From assembly GCF_000759795.1 (NCBI RefSeq), contig NZ_BBMZ01000002.1:124001-188000 (forward strand): a stretch of DNA of 64,000 nt, in the 5' to 3' direction. This document shows, piece after piece, positions 43,249-57,246 of the stretch. Made by a program: the position numbers and the translations under genes. Source of the stretch: Pseudescherichia vulneris NBRC 102420 (lineage in GTDB: Bacteria; Pseudomonadota; Gammaproteobacteria; Enterobacterales; Enterobacteriaceae). How positions within the stretch are numbered: position 1 is the stretch's first letter; the number at the start of each line of letters is the position of its first letter. A model generated the notes under the pieces. It searched no databases and was not told the DNA's origin. It was given only the letters and a program-made list of their open reading frames with translations.

Positions 43249-45059
43249 TAGTAGACATCTCGCTGATAACGGCGCTCTACGCGCAGCTCACTTAAATATT
43301 CGTCAGCCGTTTCGGTATCCATGCCACCGAACTCGGCAATCACTTCCAGTAAAGCCTGCTCAACGTCGCGCGCCATACGCGTCGCGTCGCCGCAGACATA
43401 AATGTGCGCACCTTCGTTGATCCAGCGCCACAACTCTGCGCCCTGTTCGCGCAGCTTATCTTGTACGTATATTTTCTCTTTCTGGTCACGAGACCAGGCC
43501 AGATCGATGCGGTTCAGCACGCCCTCTTTGACGTAGCGCTGCCACTCCACCTGGTACAGGAAATCTTCGGTAAAGTGCGGGTTGCCAAAGATCAGCCAGT
43601 TTTTACCCGGTGCCTCGTCCGCCGCACGCTGCTGCATAAAGGCGCGGAACGGAGCGATACCGGTGCCAGGGCCGATCATGATCACCGGCGTCTCTGGGTT
43701 AGCAGGCAGGCGGAAGTTATCGTTATGCTCAATGAACACGCGGATCTCACCGTCCTCTTCGACGCGATCGGCAAGGAAGCCCGATGCACCGCCGGTGCGG
43801 GCACGGCCTTCAACGTCATAGCGCACCACGCCAACGGTGACGTGCACTTCGCTCTCGACTTCCGCCTGGGATGAGGCGATGGAGTAAAGACGCGGGGTCA
43901 GCGGACGCAGCAGGCTAATCAGCGCCTCGGCATCCAGCTGGGCGGCAGAGAAGCGCACCATGTCGACGATCGGCGTCGTCGCGGCGTAGTGCTGGAGTCG
44001 CGCCTTGTCGCCCACCATCGGCAGCAGGGTTTCACTGCGGCTCAGTTTGGCGTAGTTCTCAACGATGCTGGCAGTGTTGACCGTCAGCTCAAAATGCCAT
44101 TCCAGCGCGTCAGAGAGCGGCAGCGTTTTGCCATCCACGGTGACCGGCTCGTCGCCTTTCAGCCACAGCAGCTCAATCAGCTCGCGCACCAGCGCTGGAT
44201 CGTTCTGATACCACACGCCCAGCGCATCGCCCGGCTGGTAGCGCAGACCGGAGTCGCCCAGATCGATCTCGATATGGCGAACGTCTTTCTCGGAGTCACG
44301 ACCGGTGATCTTCTGGTTCACGGCAAGCGTAGCGACCAGCGGCTCTTCTTTAGTATAGGGGCTGGAGAAGACCTCGTTGACCACGCCGGTAGCGGTCACT
44401 GCCGCCTGGGCCGGGCTTTCGGTGGGCACGCGGGCCTTGAGGATCTCAACGATGCGGGCCCGCCACTCGCTGGCCGCCGTCTGATACTCAACGTCGGCAT
44501 CCACGCGATCCAGCAGGCGCTCGGCACCCAGCTCCGCCAGCTTGCTGTCAAAATCTTTACCGCACTGGCAGAAGAATTCGTAGGAGGTATCGCCCAGGCC
44601 AAACACGGCAAAGGCACTCCCGTTAAGCTTCGGCGCTTTTTTCGAGAACAGGAACTTATGCAGAGCGACCGCTTCTTCCGGTGGCTCCCCTTCACCCTGG
44701 GTCGAAGCAACCACAACCAGTAGTTTTTCATTGGCAATTTGTTTGAATTTATAGTCGCCAGCGTTGACCAGGTTGACGTTGAGCTTCGCCGCCAGCAGAT
44801 CGTCACGCAGTGCTTCTGCGACGCGACGGGCGTTACCGGTTTGCGATGCGCTGAGCAGCGTGATCGTCGGCGTCTCTGCCGCCGGAGCCGGCGCTGCCGC
44901 CATCGCTGCTGCGCCAGGCTGCTGGTTAAGCACGCCCCAGAAATAGCCGGAAACCCAGGCGAGCTGGGTCGGTGTTAAATCAGTGGTGGCTGCCTGAAGG
45001 CGCGCCAGCTGCTCCGGGTTCAGCGGAAGCAAAGCGGAAGGTGGGGCCTGTGTCGTCAT
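43248..45059 (-). CDS. cysJ: Sulfite reductase flavoprotein subunit CysJ
   Basis: A 603-residue protein: a short N-terminal leader, a flavodoxin-like FMN domain (residues about 66-205, [36 protein letters not shown]), an FAD domain ([20 protein letters not shown]) and an NADPH domain ([19 protein letters not shown], ending [16 protein letters not shown]). It passes electrons from NADPH to CysI. It is 4 residues longer than E. coli CysJ, in an Ala-rich linker ([16 protein letters not shown]). It is the first gene of cysJIH; regulation by CysB is expected. Confidence 0.96.
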   Translation of the reverse strand: MTTQAPPSALLPLNPEQLARLQAATTDLTPTQLAWVSGYFWGVLNQQPGAAAMAAAPAPAAETPTITLLSASQTGNARRVAEALRDDLLAAKLNVNLVNAGDYKFKQIANEKLLVVVASTQGEGEPPEEAVALHKFLFSKKAPKLNGSAFAVFGLGDTSYEFFCQCGKDFDSKLAELGAERLLDRVDADVEYQTAASEWRARIVEILKARVPTESPAQAAVTATGVVNEVFSSPYTKEEPLVATLAVNQKITGRDSEKDVRHIEIDLGDSGLRYQPGDALGVWYQNDPALVRELIELLWLKGDEPVTVDGKTLPLSDALEWHFELTVNTASIVENYAKLSRSETLLPMVGDKARLQHYAATTPIVDMVRFSAAQLDAEALISLLRPLTPRLYSIASSQAEVESEVHVTVGVVRYDVEGRARTGGASGFLADRVEEDGEIRVFIEHNDNFRLPANPETPVIMIGPGTGIAPFRAFMQQRAADEAPGKNWLIFGNPHFTEDFLYQVEWQRYVKEGVLNRIDLAWSRDQKEKIYVQDKLREQGAELWRWINEGAHIYVCGDATRMARDVEQALLEVIAEFGGMDTETADEYLSELRVERRYQRDVY

Positions 45060-45364
45060 GCGTCGTTATGTTCCAGTAAGCAAAGCGAGTAAAAAAGCGT
45101 AAAAACAGAACAGAGTGTAAGGTTAACGGCGTGAATAATAACAATTAAAGAAGGGATGGAAATAACAAATAACTAAAAACGCTAACCGCTTTTAGTCATA
45201 GTTATTAACAGTAAAACAGGTTAATTAATCTATTGATTTAAAAAGGTAAAATGTGAATTTCATGACTATAGTGCAGGCTTTACCGCTTTTGCCTGTTTTA
45301 GTTAATGCCAAAAAAGGTCAATTCCGGTAGTATGCGGCGGTTTTTGCCTGTCTGAGAATTCATC
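45060..45364. other. Divergent cysJ/queD control region
   Basis: A 305-base AT-rich stretch between two divergent starts. It must hold the CysB-dependent cysJ promoter and the queD promoter. Suggestive AT-rich elements occur near 45185-45240 (TTTTAGTCATAGTTATTAAC), but I could not assign exact CysB sites. Confidence 0.5.
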
Positions 45365-45727
45365 ATGTCTACCACGTTATTTAAAGATTTCATCTTCGAA
45401 GCCGCTCACCGTCTGCCACACGTGCCCGAAGGCCACAAATGCGGTCGCCTGCATGGCCACTCGTTTATGGTGCGCCTGGAAATTACCGGTGAAGTCGATC
45501 CCCATACGGGTTGGATCATGGACTTTTCCGAGCTAAAGGCGGCGTTTAAGCCGACCTACGACCGGCTGGATCACTACTATCTGAACGATATTCCCGGTCT
45601 GGAAAACCCAACCAGCGAAGTGCTGGCGAAGTGGATCTGGGAAGAGATGAAGCCGCTTGTGCCACTGCTGAGCGCAGTAACCATCAAAGAAACCTGTACG
45701 GCGGGTTGCGTCTATCGCGGAGAGTGA
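45365..45727 (+). CDS. queD: 6-carboxytetrahydropterin synthase QueD
   Basis: A 120-residue QueD with zinc-binding histidines in [20 protein letters not shown] and GHSF, the catalytic cysteine in HKCGRL, and the ending [16 protein letters not shown]. It makes the second intermediate of queuosine synthesis from dihydroneopterin triphosphate. It converges on queE, which catalyses the next step. Confidence 0.95.
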   Translation: MSTTLFKDFIFEAAHRLPHVPEGHKCGRLHGHSFMVRLEITGEVDPHTGWIMDFSELKAAFKPTYDRLDHYYLNDIPGLENPTSEVLAKWIWEEMKPLVPLLSAVTIKETCTAGCVYRGE

Positions 45728-45738
45728 GAGGCGATCGT

Positions 45739-45770
45739 GTAGGCCCGGTAAGCGTTAGCGCCACCGGGCG
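45739..45770. repeat. REP palindrome between queD and queE
   Basis: GTAGGCCCGGTAAGCGTTAG then GCCACCGGGCGTAT lies between the two convergent genes. Confidence 0.75.
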
Positions 45771-45782
45771 TATCGGTCTATA

Positions 45783-46460
45783 TCAGGCAATATTCAGATA
45801 TTTATGCGTCTGCATCGACAGACGCCAGTTGCGCGCGATGCAGGTTTCAATGCACAGACGCGTCGCATCCTCTTTCTGGCTGATCGGCTGAAGCGCGATC
45901 ACCCGCGGCTTATCGTCGTGCAGCGTTGCCAGCAGTTCATCCAGCGCCTCAACGTCACGCATCCGGCCAACCGGGTGCTTGATCTCATCCGCACGATCCA
46001 GCGCCTGCTGGAGGATGTCATACCCGCCACGCATATTCACCTTCGGTGAAACCGTCACCCAGGTGTTGGTCGAGGTGCGCACTTCATGGGTGCCGCTGGT
46101 TTCGATCTGGCAGCTAAAGCCGTTTTTCTCCAGCAGCATCGTCAGCGGGATCAGGTCGTGAATGCAGGGTTCGCCGCCGGTGATCACCACGTGGCGAGCG
46201 GTATAGCCCTGACGCTCAATGATGGCCAGCAGATCTTCACTGCTTGCCGGGCCCCACTTATCGCTCTCTTTGGTTTTCGCCAGCACGCTGTAGAGGGACA
46301 CTTCTCGATCGGCGAGCTTATCCCAGGTGTGCTTGGTATCGCACCAGGCACAGCCTACCGGGCACCCCTGCAGACGGATAAAAATAGCGGGAACGCCGGT
46401 AAAGTAACCCTCACCTTGCAAGGTCTGGAACATCTCATTAATCGGGTACTGCATACTCAT
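45783..46460 (-). CDS. queE: 7-carboxy-7-deazaguanine synthase QueE
   Basis: A 225-residue radical SAM protein with the iron-sulfur motif in RLQGCPVGCAWCDTKHTW (residues about 29-46) and the ITGGEPCIHDLIPL motif. The ending ARNWRLSMQTHKYLNIA matches E. coli QueE. It converts carboxytetrahydropterin to 7-carboxy-7-deazaguanine in queuosine synthesis. The true start may be Met1 or Met3, a two-residue difference. Confidence 0.95.
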   Translation of the reverse strand: MSMQYPINEMFQTLQGEGYFTGVPAIFIRLQGCPVGCAWCDTKHTWDKLADREVSLYSVLAKTKESDKWGPASSEDLLAIIERQGYTARHVVITGGEPCIHDLIPLTMLLEKNGFSCQIETSGTHEVRTSTNTWVTVSPKVNMRGGYDILQQALDRADEIKHPVGRMRDVEALDELLATLHDDKPRVIALQPISQKEDATRLCIETCIARNWRLSMQTHKYLNIA

Positions 46461-46535
46461 CTCTGTTTGGCTGTAAAAGGTAAGTATCGCAGATCCCTGC
46501 CCTCAGGTCATGTGCAGCAGCTGCGCTATTGCAGC

Positions 46536-46568
46536 AATAAAAAAACCCGCCGAAGCGGGTTTTCTATT
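46536..46568 (-). terminator. Rho-independent terminator of eno
   Basis: AAACCCGC-CGAA-GCGGGTTT (46543-46562) with flanking A and T runs lies just past the eno stop codon; on the minus strand it is followed by a T-run. Confidence 0.92.
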
Positions 46569-46588
46569 AAGAGTGAAAAGTCAGGGGA

Positions 46589-47911
<1,323 letters not shown>

Positions 47912-47964
47912 TTAAAACTCCAGACAAACAGTGCATCCCTAAGGATGCACTGTCGCTCTAACTC

Positions 47965-49617
<1,653 letters not shown>

Positions 49618-49828
49618 TTAGGTTTAAAAGACGATGGAATAACCAGGACGGGAAAGTAGTATACCGGAACTAGGCAGTCGCCACAAACTTTCATTATCCC
49701 TCCTCTTCTCATCTTCAGCTCACAACGGGGAGAGAGAAAATAGCTCGTTTGCGGCAAATGTTTTTGACGCAAATCAAGCGCTTGTTATTTAAAAAATCCC
49801 ACTTTTCGCGCTTGATTCACAAAATTCG

Positions 49829-50620
49829 TTAGAGATCAGATTCCTGGCGCTTTACCTCCTGCCAGACTTCTTCCATGGTGTTGAGATCAACGCCAGTCAT
49901 TGTCAGACCACGGGCGGCGACAATTCGCTCAACTTCCCGGAAGCGGCGCTCAAATTTGAGGTTCGCTTTTTGCAGCGCGGTTTCGGCTTTTACCCCTAAA
50001 TGACGGGAGAGATTGACGGTGGCGAACAGCAGATCGCCCACTTCCTCTTCCAGTTTGGCCTGATCCACGACCGCCTGTTTTGCCTCGTGCATCACCTCGT
50101 CGATCTCCTCATGCACCTTATCCAGCACCGGGCCGAGAGAGTCCCAATCAAAGCCCACCGCCGAGCAGCGTTTCTGGATCTTATGGGCACGCATCAGCGC
50201 GGGAAAAGCGTGGGGAATATCGTCCAGCGCCGAGTGCTGCGCTTTTTCAGCCCGCTCGCTGGTTTTGATCTCTTCCCAGCGCGCCAGTACTTCGCTGCTG
50301 CTGCTGGCGGTCGCATCGGCAAAGATATGCGGATGGCGGCGTTCAAGCTTGTCGCTGATGGCCGCGCAGATGTCGTTGAAGTCAAAACGCCCCTGCTCCT
50401 GCGCCATCTGGGCATAAAACACCACCTGGAACAGCAGATCCCCTAGCTCGCCGCGCAGATCGTCAAGATCGTTGCGGGCGATGGCGTCGAGCACCTCATA
50501 GGTCTCTTCCAGCGTATAGGGGGCGATGGTGGCGAAGGTCTGCTCTTTATCCCACGGGCAGCCGGTTTCCGGGTCGCGCAGGCGCTGCATGATGTCCAGC
50601 AAGCGATTGATTTGATTCAT
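49829..50620 (-). CDS. mazG: Nucleoside triphosphate pyrophosphohydrolase MazG
   Basis: A 263-residue MazG with two repeats of the NTP-pyrophosphatase fold. The first has DPETGCPWDKEQTFATIAPY, EETYEVLDAI and LRGELGDLLFQVVFYA; the second has KVHEEIDEVMHEA and LEEEVGDLLFATVNLSRHLG. It hydrolyses NTPs and is linked to the stringent response. In E. coli mazEF lies between relA and mazG; here only a REP-filled 107-base gap separates them. Confidence 0.96.
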   Translation of the reverse strand: MNQINRLLDIMQRLRDPETGCPWDKEQTFATIAPYTLEETYEVLDAIARNDLDDLRGELGDLLFQVVFYAQMAQEQGRFDFNDICAAISDKLERRHPHIFADATASSSSEVLARWEEIKTSERAEKAQHSALDDIPHAFPALMRAHKIQKRCSAVGFDWDSLGPVLDKVHEEIDEVMHEAKQAVVDQAKLEEEVGDLLFATVNLSRHLGVKAETALQKANLKFERRFREVERIVAARGLTMTGVDLNTMEEVWQEVKRQESDL

Positions 50621-50639
50621 ACGATTTCCTGAATAGAAC

Positions 50640-50708
50640 GCCGGGTGGCGCTAACGCTTACCCGGCCTACGGTAGAGCGAATCCCCGGCGAGCAACGCGC
50701 CGCCGGGG
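50640..50708. repeat. Two palindromes (REP-type) between relA and mazG
   Basis: GCCGGGTGGCGCTAACGCTT ... CCCGGCCTAC (50640-50670) is a REP. CCCCGGCG at 50683-50690 and CGCCGGGG at 50701-50708 form a second hairpin. Confidence 0.7.
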
Positions 50709-50727
50709 AAAATAGCAGAGTATGCGG

Positions 50728-52965
50728 TTAACCGCCGTGCAGACGACGGGCGTCAATCACGTCTGGCACCTGGTTGAGCTTGCCGAGCACGCGTCCCAGC
50801 ACCTGCAGGTTATAGATCTCGATATTCATATCAATGGTAGCCAGCTGCTGCCGGGTATCGCTCCGGCTGGCTACGCCAAGCACGTTCACCTTCTCGTTGG
50901 CGAGGATCGTGGTGATGTCGCGCAGCAGGCCGCTGCGATCGTTGGCGGTGACGCGCACCACCAGCGAGTAGCCTGCCGAGTAGCTCTCGCCCCATACCGC
51001 ATCGACAATGCGCTCCGGCGCGTGGGATTGCAGATCCGTCAGCTGGTCGCAGTCGGCGCGGTGGATAGAGATCCCACGCCCCTGGGTGATAAAGCCGACG
51101 ATCTCATCCCCCGGAATGGGCTGGCAGCAGCGGGCAATGTGGTGCATCAGGTTACCGACGCCCTCAACCACCACCCGGCCATCGTCTTTGCCGTTGCGCC
51201 CCTGCGGCGCATAGGATTTCTGCTGCAGCTGCTTCAGCGCGGCGGCATCCTGCTCTTCGGCGCTGGGCTTGTTAAAGTGCGACTGCAGGAAGTTCACCAT
51301 CTGATTAAGGCGAATATCGCCCCCGCCGATGGCCGCCAGCAGCTCCTCCATTTCATTGAAGTTGTAGCGCGGCAGCAGGAGCTTCTCCGCCTCTTTCAGG
51401 CTGATGCCCAGGTGCGCGAGCTCATCGTCAAGGATCTGGCGACCGGCAAGGATATTCTTGTCACGATCCTGCTTGCGGAACCAGGCGTGGATCTTCGAGC
51501 GTCCGCGGCTGGTGGTGACATAGCCAAGGTTCGGGTTCAGCCAGTCGCGGCTCGGGTTCGGCTGCTTCTGGGTGATGATCTCAATCTGATCGCCCATCTG
51601 TAGCTGATAGGTAAAGGGCACGATACGCCCGCTGATCTTCGCCCCGATGCAGCGGTGGCCGACGTCGCTGTGAATATGGTAGGCGAAATCGAGCGGCGTC
51701 GAGCCGGCGGGCAGATCCACGACGTCGCCTTTCGGGGTAAAGACGTAGACGCGATCGTCAAAGACCTGGCTGCGCACCTCGTCGAGCATTTCGCCGGAGT
51801 CCGCCATCTCCTCCTGCCAGGCAATCAGCTTCCGCAGCCAGGCGATACGATCCTCGTGGCTGTTGTGGGCGCTGGTCGCCGTGGTGCCCTCTTTGTATTT
51901 CCAGTGCGCGGCAACGCCCAGCTCCGCATCCTCATGCATCTGTTTGGTGCGGATCTGGATCTCAACGGTTTTGCCGCCCGGCCCCAGCACCACGGTGTGG
52001 ATCGACTGATAGCCATTCGGCTTCGGGTTGGCTACGTAGTCGTCGAACTCATCCGGCAGGTGACGATGGTGGGTATGGACAATCCCCAGCGCGGCGTAGC
52101 AGTCCTGCAGGCGCTCGGCGACGATACGCACCGCCCGCACGTCAAACAGCTCGTCAAAGGTGAGATGCTTTTTCTGCATTTTGCGCCAGATGCTGTAGAT
52201 GTGCTTAGGCCGACCATAGACTTCGGCCTTCACCCCCTCGCGCTTCATTTCAGCGCGCAGGTGACCGACGAACTCATCAATATAGCGTTCACGATCGATG
52301 CGCCGCTCGTGCAGCAGCTTGGCGATACGCTTGTACTCGTCCGGGTGCAGATAGCGGAAGCAGTAGTCTTCCAGCTCCCACTTCAGCTGGCCGATGCCCA
52401 ACCGGTTTGCCAGCGGGGCGTAGATGTTGGTGCACTCTTTGGCGGCCAGCACGCGTTCGTCTTCCGGAGCGTCCTTCACTTCGCGCAGGTGTGCGACACG
52501 CTCGGCGAGCTTGATAACCACGCAGCGGAAATCATCCACCATGGCCAGCAGCATGCGGCGAACGTTATCGACCTGTTCAGAGGAGACGGCGTCGGTATGC
52601 GTGGCCTTGAGCTGGCGGATCGCCGCCATATCACGTACGCCATAGATCAGCGCTACTACGGACTTGCTCACGCTTTCGCGCAGCACCGCTTCGCTCACCA
52701 CCTCGGCATCTGCCAGCGGGAAGAGCAGCGCAGCCTGCAAGGTGTCGAGATCCATACTGAGCATGGAGAGGATTTCCACCATCTCGACGCCGCGCCACAG
52801 CAGCAGCTCGGCGTCAGGGTGGCCCTGAGTATGTTGCAGGCAGTACGCCCAGGTTTCGGCTAAGCGCTCACACGACGGCTGACTGGAGATGCCCAGACTT
52901 GCGATCCATTTTTTCGAATCGAATTCACCCGCTCGATTAAGATGTGCACTTCTTACCGCAACCAT
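50728..52965 (-). CDS. relA: GTP pyrophosphokinase RelA
   Basis: A 745-residue RelA (E. coli 744). Order: pseudo-hydrolase domain (residues about 1-200), ppGpp synthetase domain (about 220-400, VYGRPKHIYSIWRKMQKKHL, ANPKPNGYQSIHTVVLG), TGS domain (DRVYVFTPKGDVVDLPAGST), the conserved-cysteine zinc-finger region (IARCCQPIPGDEIVGFITQG) and ACT domain at the end. It makes (p)ppGpp when uncharged tRNA binds the ribosome. The extra residue lies in the KEGTTATSAHNSHED linker. It is transcribed after rlmD with a 52-base gap. Confidence 0.97.
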   Translation of the reverse strand: MVAVRSAHLNRAGEFDSKKWIASLGISSQPSCERLAETWAYCLQHTQGHPDAELLLWRGVEMVEILSMLSMDLDTLQAALLFPLADAEVVSEAVLRESVSKSVVALIYGVRDMAAIRQLKATHTDAVSSEQVDNVRRMLLAMVDDFRCVVIKLAERVAHLREVKDAPEDERVLAAKECTNIYAPLANRLGIGQLKWELEDYCFRYLHPDEYKRIAKLLHERRIDRERYIDEFVGHLRAEMKREGVKAEVYGRPKHIYSIWRKMQKKHLTFDELFDVRAVRIVAERLQDCYAALGIVHTHHRHLPDEFDDYVANPKPNGYQSIHTVVLGPGGKTVEIQIRTKQMHEDAELGVAAHWKYKEGTTATSAHNSHEDRIAWLRKLIAWQEEMADSGEMLDEVRSQVFDDRVYVFTPKGDVVDLPAGSTPLDFAYHIHSDVGHRCIGAKISGRIVPFTYQLQMGDQIEIITQKQPNPSRDWLNPNLGYVTTSRGRSKIHAWFRKQDRDKNILAGRQILDDELAHLGISLKEAEKLLLPRYNFNEMEELLAAIGGGDIRLNQMVNFLQSHFNKPSAEEQDAAALKQLQQKSYAPQGRNGKDDGRVVVEGVGNLMHHIARCCQPIPGDEIVGFITQGRGISIHRADCDQLTDLQSHAPERIVDAVWGESYSAGYSLVVRVTANDRSGLLRDITTILANEKVNVLGVASRSDTRQQLATIDMNIEIYNLQVLGRVLGKLNQVPDVIDARRLHGG

Positions 52966-53017
52966 TGTCCTCTCCTTTCAGGGACGAAGCCTGCCGAATT
53001 CGGCAAGCCAGAATTAA

Positions 53018-54316
53018 TCACTCGCGCTCAAACAACACCATCGATTCCAGATGCCCGGTGTGCGGGAACATATCCAGCATCGCGAGATGCGACATAGTGT
53101 AGCCCGCATTTAATAATGCTTCGCTGTCTCGGGCAAGCGTCGCGGGGTTGCATGACACGTAGACCACCTTTTTTGGGGATAGTTTTAGCACGTGCTGCAT
53201 CACGCCTGCCGCGCCCGCGCGTGCCGGGTCGAGCAACACCTTCGTGAAACCGTGCTGTGCCCAGGGCTGTTTTGTGACGTCATCCTCCAGGTTTTCATGG
53301 AAGAAGGTCACGTTTTGCAACCCGTTCTGCTGCGCGTTCTCCTGCGCCTTTGCCACCAGCGCCGCCACCCCCTCCACGCCCACCACGCTGGCGGCGCGCT
53401 TTGCCAGCGGCAGGGTAAAGTTGCCCATGCCGCAGAAGAGATCCAGCACCCGGTCATCCGGCTGAATATCCAGCCACGCCAGCGCCCGGTCTACCATCTG
53501 CTGGTTCACTTTATCATTAACCTGAATGAAATCACGCGGGCTAAAGGTCAGGCGTAGCCCGTCCGAGGTGTACCAGGGCAACTCACCGGATACCTGCTCC
53601 AGTATGGCGCTTTCCGGAGCAAGAAACAGCGCAACGCCGTGAGAATGCGAAAAGCGTTCCAGTTTTTCGCGATCGGCGGCCGGAAGGGGAGCCGTATGGC
53701 GCAATACCATCAGCGGGCCGTTATCGGCCAGCACCAGCTCAACGTGGCCAAGATGGCGTACCGCCTCCAGGCTCTGTAAGCATTCACGTAGTGAAGGGAT
53801 CAATGCCTCAAGACGGGGCGCCAGCACCGGGCAGCGCACCACGTTGACGATGTCGCTGGCGCTGGCTTTGCGAAAACCCATCTCCAGCGTTTGCGTCTTC
53901 GGCTGATAGTTCAGGCTCAGTCGTGCCCGCCGCCGGTAGCCCCACGGCTCGGCGGCGAGGATGTCGTCTACCTCGTGCTTCATCAGACGCGCCAGCGCCT
54001 TACTTTTGCTGCGCTGCTGCAGCGCCACGCTGGCATGCTGCTGCTGGCAGCCGCCGCAGACGCCAAAATGCGGGCACGGCGGCGTTTCGCGATCCGGGCT
54101 GTCGTTCAGCCGACGCTTCACCGCCCCGCGCGCGAACTGGCGTTTATCTTCCGTCAGGGTAATTTCGCCGCGCTCGCCGGGCAGCAGTCCGGGGATAAAC
54201 AGCGCTTTGCCGTTGTGACGTGCAACACCCTGGCCAAAGGGATCCAGGTCATTTACTGTTACGGTTATGATCTCACGCGTCGTCACGCGCCGTTTTGCAG
54301 AGTAGAATTGCGCCAT
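53018..54316 (-). CDS. rlmD: 23S rRNA (uracil(1939)-C(5))-methyltransferase RlmD
   Basis: Starting at ATG 54316 ([19 protein letters not shown]), the protein has 432 residues (E. coli 433). It has a TRAM domain at about 10-70, a 4Fe-4S motif [14 protein letters not shown] with a fourth Cys in VRCPVLAPR, the SAM loop [17 protein letters not shown] and the catalytic cysteine in [18 protein letters not shown]. It makes m5U1939 of 23S rRNA. It is divergent from barA with only 57 bases between the starts. The frame extends 6 codons upstream to 54334; the family start is preferred. Confidence 0.96.
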   Translation of the reverse strand: MAQFYSAKRRVTTREIITVTVNDLDPFGQGVARHNGKALFIPGLLPGERGEITLTEDKRQFARGAVKRRLNDSPDRETPPCPHFGVCGGCQQQHASVALQQRSKSKALARLMKHEVDDILAAEPWGYRRRARLSLNYQPKTQTLEMGFRKASASDIVNVVRCPVLAPRLEALIPSLRECLQSLEAVRHLGHVELVLADNGPLMVLRHTAPLPAADREKLERFSHSHGVALFLAPESAILEQVSGELPWYTSDGLRLTFSPRDFIQVNDKVNQQMVDRALAWLDIQPDDRVLDLFCGMGNFTLPLAKRAASVVGVEGVAALVAKAQENAQQNGLQNVTFFHENLEDDVTKQPWAQHGFTKVLLDPARAGAAGVMQHVLKLSPKKVVYVSCNPATLARDSEALLNAGYTMSHLAMLDMFPHTGHLESMVLFERE

Positions 54317-54373
54317 TGCCGGGATTTTTCTCAATCAAACATAATGACTCTAATTGTCCCATAACGGAACTCC

Positions 54374-57136
54374 ATGACCAACTACAGCCTGCGGGCGCGA
54401 ATGATGATTTTAATCTTAGCGCCAACCGTTCTGATCGGTTTACTGCTTAGCGTTTTCTTTGTTGTCCACCGCTACAATGACTTACAGCAGCAGCTTGAGG
54501 ATGCGGGGGCAAGCATTATCGAGCCGCTGGCGGTGGCGAGTGAATACGGTATGAACCTGCAAAACCGGGACTCGATCGGCCAGCTGATCAGCATTCTGCA
54601 CCGCCGCCACTCCGACATCGTGCGTGCTATCTCCGTCTACGATGACAATAACCGGCTGTTCGTAACCTCTAACTTTCATCTCGATCCCAAAGAGTTAAGG
54701 CTCCCGGATGGCGCGGCCTTCCCTCGCCTGCTGAGCGTGACGCGCCATGGCGATCTGTTGATCCTGCGCACGCCCATTGTCTCCGAGGGCTATTCACCCG
54801 ACGAGCCCACCATGCCGGATCTCAAAACGACCAATAACATGCTGGGCTACGTCGCGCTGGAGCTGGATCTCCGCTCCGTGCGTTTACAGCAGTATAAAGA
54901 GATCTTTATCGCCGCCATGATGATGTTCTTCTGCACGGGGATAGCGCTGATCTTTGGCTGGCGGCTGATGCGCGACGTTACCGGGCCTATCCGCAACATG
55001 GTCAATACGGTGGACCGCATCCGCCGGGGCCAGCTGGATAGCCGCGTTGAGGGCTTTATGCTGGGCGAGCTGGATATGCTGAAAAACGGCATCAACTCGA
55101 TGGCGATGTCGCTGGCGGCCTACCACGAGGAGATGCAGCACAACATCGATCAGGCGACGTCGGATCTGCGCGAAACCCTTGAGCAGATGGAGATCCAGAA
55201 CGTCGAGCTGGATCTGGCGAAGAAGCGCGCCCAGGAAGCAGCCCGCATCAAGTCCGAGTTTTTGGCCAATATGTCCCACGAGCTGCGCACCCCGCTCAAC
55301 GGCGTGATTGGCTTTACCCGGCTGACGCTGAAATCCGAGCTGACGCCGACCCAGCGCGATCATCTGCATACCATTGAGCGCTCGGCGGACAACCTGCTTA
55401 CCATCATTAACGACGTGCTGGACTTCTCCAAGCTGGAGGCGGGCAAGCTGATCCTCGAGAGCATTCCCTTCCCGCTGCGTAACGCCCTCGACGAGGTAGT
55501 CACCCTGCTCGCCCACTCGGCCCACGACAAAGGGCTGGAGCTGACGCTCAACGTCAAAAACGACGTGCCGGACAATGTGATTGGCGATCCGCTGCGCCTG
55601 CAACAGGTCATTACCAACCTGGTCGGCAACGCCATTAAGTTTACCGAAAACGGCAATATTGACGTGCTGGTAGAGAAGCGCGCCCTAAGCAACAACAAGG
55701 TGCAGATCGAGATGCAGATCCGCGATACCGGGATCGGCATTCCCGAGCGCGATCAGTCCCGGCTCTTCCAGGCGTTCCGCCAGGCGGATGCCAGCATCTC
55801 CCGGCGGCATGGAGGTACCGGGCTGGGGCTGGTGATCACCCAAAGACTGGTGAACGAGATGGGGGGCGATATCTCCTTCCACAGCCAGCCTGGGCGGGGT
55901 TCGACGTTCTGGTTCCACATTAACCTCGATCTTAACCCTAACGTCAGCAGCGAAGGATTGCCTACCGACTGCCTCGCCGGTAAGCGGCTGGCCTACGTTG
56001 AGCCGAACGCTGCCGCCGCCCAGAGCACGCTGGATCTGCTCCAGGGAACGCCGCTGGAAGTGATCTACAGCCCGACCTTCTCTGCCCTGCCGGAGGCGCG
56101 CTACGATATCCTGCTGCTGGCCGTGCCGGTGACCCTGCGCGAGCCGCTCACCATGCAGCACGAGCGGCTGGCAAAGGCCGCCTCCATGACCGATTTCCTG
56201 CTGCTGGCGCTGCCGTGTCACGTGCAGATCAACGCCGAGCAGCTCAAGCAGGAGGGTGCCGCCGCGTGCTTGTTAAAACCGCTTACCTCCACGCGCCTGC
56301 TGCCTGCCCTGACCGAGTACTGCCGCCTGAATCGTCCTCGCGAGCAGGCGCTTAACGACGATCGCAAGCTGCCGATGAGCGTAATGGCGGTGGATGACAA
56401 TCCGGCCAACCTGAAGCTTATCGGCGCGCTGCTTGAGGATCAGGTTCAGTATGTCCAACTGTGCGACAGCGGTCATAGCGCGATCGATTGTGCAAAGCAG
56501 ATGCAGTTCGATCTGATCCTGATGGATATTCAGATGCCCGATATCGACGGCATTCGCGCCTGCGAAACCATTCGCCAGCTGCCGCACCAGCAGCAGACGC
56601 CGGTGATCGCGGTAACGGCCCACGCCATGGCCGGGCAAAAAGAGAAGCTGTTAAATGCCGGAATGAGCGGCTATCTGGCGAAGCCGATAGAAGAAGAGAA
56701 GCTCCACAGCCTGCTGCTGCGCTACCTTCCCGGCCCTGGAGTCAGCCAGTGGCTCACCCCGCCGGAGCCGGAGTCGGTAGACGTACCGGAAAAGCCTGAG
56801 GTCTCTCTGGACTGGCAGCTGGCGTTGCGTCAGTCGGCAAATAAACCCGATCTGGCGCGGGAGATGCTACAGATGCTGATCGCCTTCCTGCCGGAGATCC
56901 GCAATAAGGTTGAGGAGCAGCTGGTAGGGGAAGCGCCTGAAGATTTAGTCGAGGCCATTCACAAGCTGCACGGCAGCTGCGGCTACAGCGGCGTACCGCG
57001 CCTCAAGCGGCTGTGTCATCTGATCGAACACCATCTGCGCAGCGGCATGCCCGCAGAGGATCTGGAGCCGGAGTTCCTGGAGCTGCTGGATGAGATGGAT
57101 AACGTGGCGCGGGAAGCGCGCAGATGGATTGGGTGA
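54374..57136 (+). CDS. barA: Hybrid sensor histidine kinase BarA
   Basis: A 920-residue tripartite sensor kinase. Membrane helices lie at about 9-31 and about 176-196, around a periplasmic sensor region of about 145 residues. A HAMP domain (about 200-252) leads to the kinase core: His302 in [15 protein letters not shown], the N-box [20 protein letters not shown], and G-boxes [16 protein letters not shown] and [11 protein letters not shown]. The receiver domain has Asp in [13 protein letters not shown] near residue 719, and the HPt domain has His in [14 protein letters not shown] near residue 862. BarA phosphorylates UvrY to switch on CsrB/C in response to short-chain acids. The gene is intact. 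Confidence 0.97.
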   Translation: MTNYSLRARMMILILAPTVLIGLLLSVFFVVHRYNDLQQQLEDAGASIIEPLAVASEYGMNLQNRDSIGQLISILHRRHSDIVRAISVYDDNNRLFVTSNFHLDPKELRLPDGAAFPRLLSVTRHGDLLILRTPIVSEGYSPDEPTMPDLKTTNNMLGYVALELDLRSVRLQQYKEIFIAAMMMFFCTGIALIFGWRLMRDVTGPIRNMVNTVDRIRRGQLDSRVEGFMLGELDMLKNGINSMAMSLAAYHEEMQHNIDQATSDLRETLEQMEIQNVELDLAKKRAQEAARIKSEFLANMSHELRTPLNGVIGFTRLTLKSELTPTQRDHLHTIERSADNLLTIINDVLDFSKLEAGKLILESIPFPLRNALDEVVTLLAHSAHDKGLELTLNVKNDVPDNVIGDPLRLQQVITNLVGNAIKFTENGNIDVLVEKRALSNNKVQIEMQIRDTGIGIPERDQSRLFQAFRQADASISRRHGGTGLGLVITQRLVNEMGGDISFHSQPGRGSTFWFHINLDLNPNVSSEGLPTDCLAGKRLAYVEPNAAAAQSTLDLLQGTPLEVIYSPTFSALPEARYDILLLAVPVTLREPLTMQHERLAKAASMTDFLLLALPCHVQINAEQLKQEGAAACLLKPLTSTRLLPALTEYCRLNRPREQALNDDRKLPMSVMAVDDNPANLKLIGALLEDQVQYVQLCDSGHSAIDCAKQMQFDLILMDIQMPDIDGIRACETIRQLPHQQQTPVIAVTAHAMAGQKEKLLNAGMSGYLAKPIEEEKLHSLLLRYLPGPGVSQWLTPPEPESVDVPEKPEVSLDWQLALRQSANKPDLAREMLQMLIAFLPEIRNKVEEQLVGEAPEDLVEAIHKLHGSCGYSGVPRLKRLCHLIEHHLRSGMPAEDLEPEFLELLDEMDNVAREARRWIG

Positions 57137-57152
57137 TAGCGTCGTCGTCACG

Positions 57153-57231
57153 TCGGGCGGCTCTGCGTTTGCCCGGCCTACGGCGGATATGGTGCCCTAT
57201 GTAGGCCCGGTAAGCGTAGCGCCACCGGGCG
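57153..57231. repeat. Pair of REP palindromes (BIME) between barA and garK
   Basis: GTCGGGCGGCTCTGCGTTTG ... CGGCCTAC (57153-57183) and GTAGGCCCGGTAAGCGTAGC ... ACCGGGCG (57201-57231) lie in opposite orientation between the two convergent genes. Confidence 0.75.
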
Positions 57232-57246
57232 TTACTATGCTTTCGA

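Noticed and set aside
41737-43251. A 504-codon plus-strand frame opposite cysI
   Set aside because: Antisense shadow of cysI with no family motifs; same composition as the other shadows.
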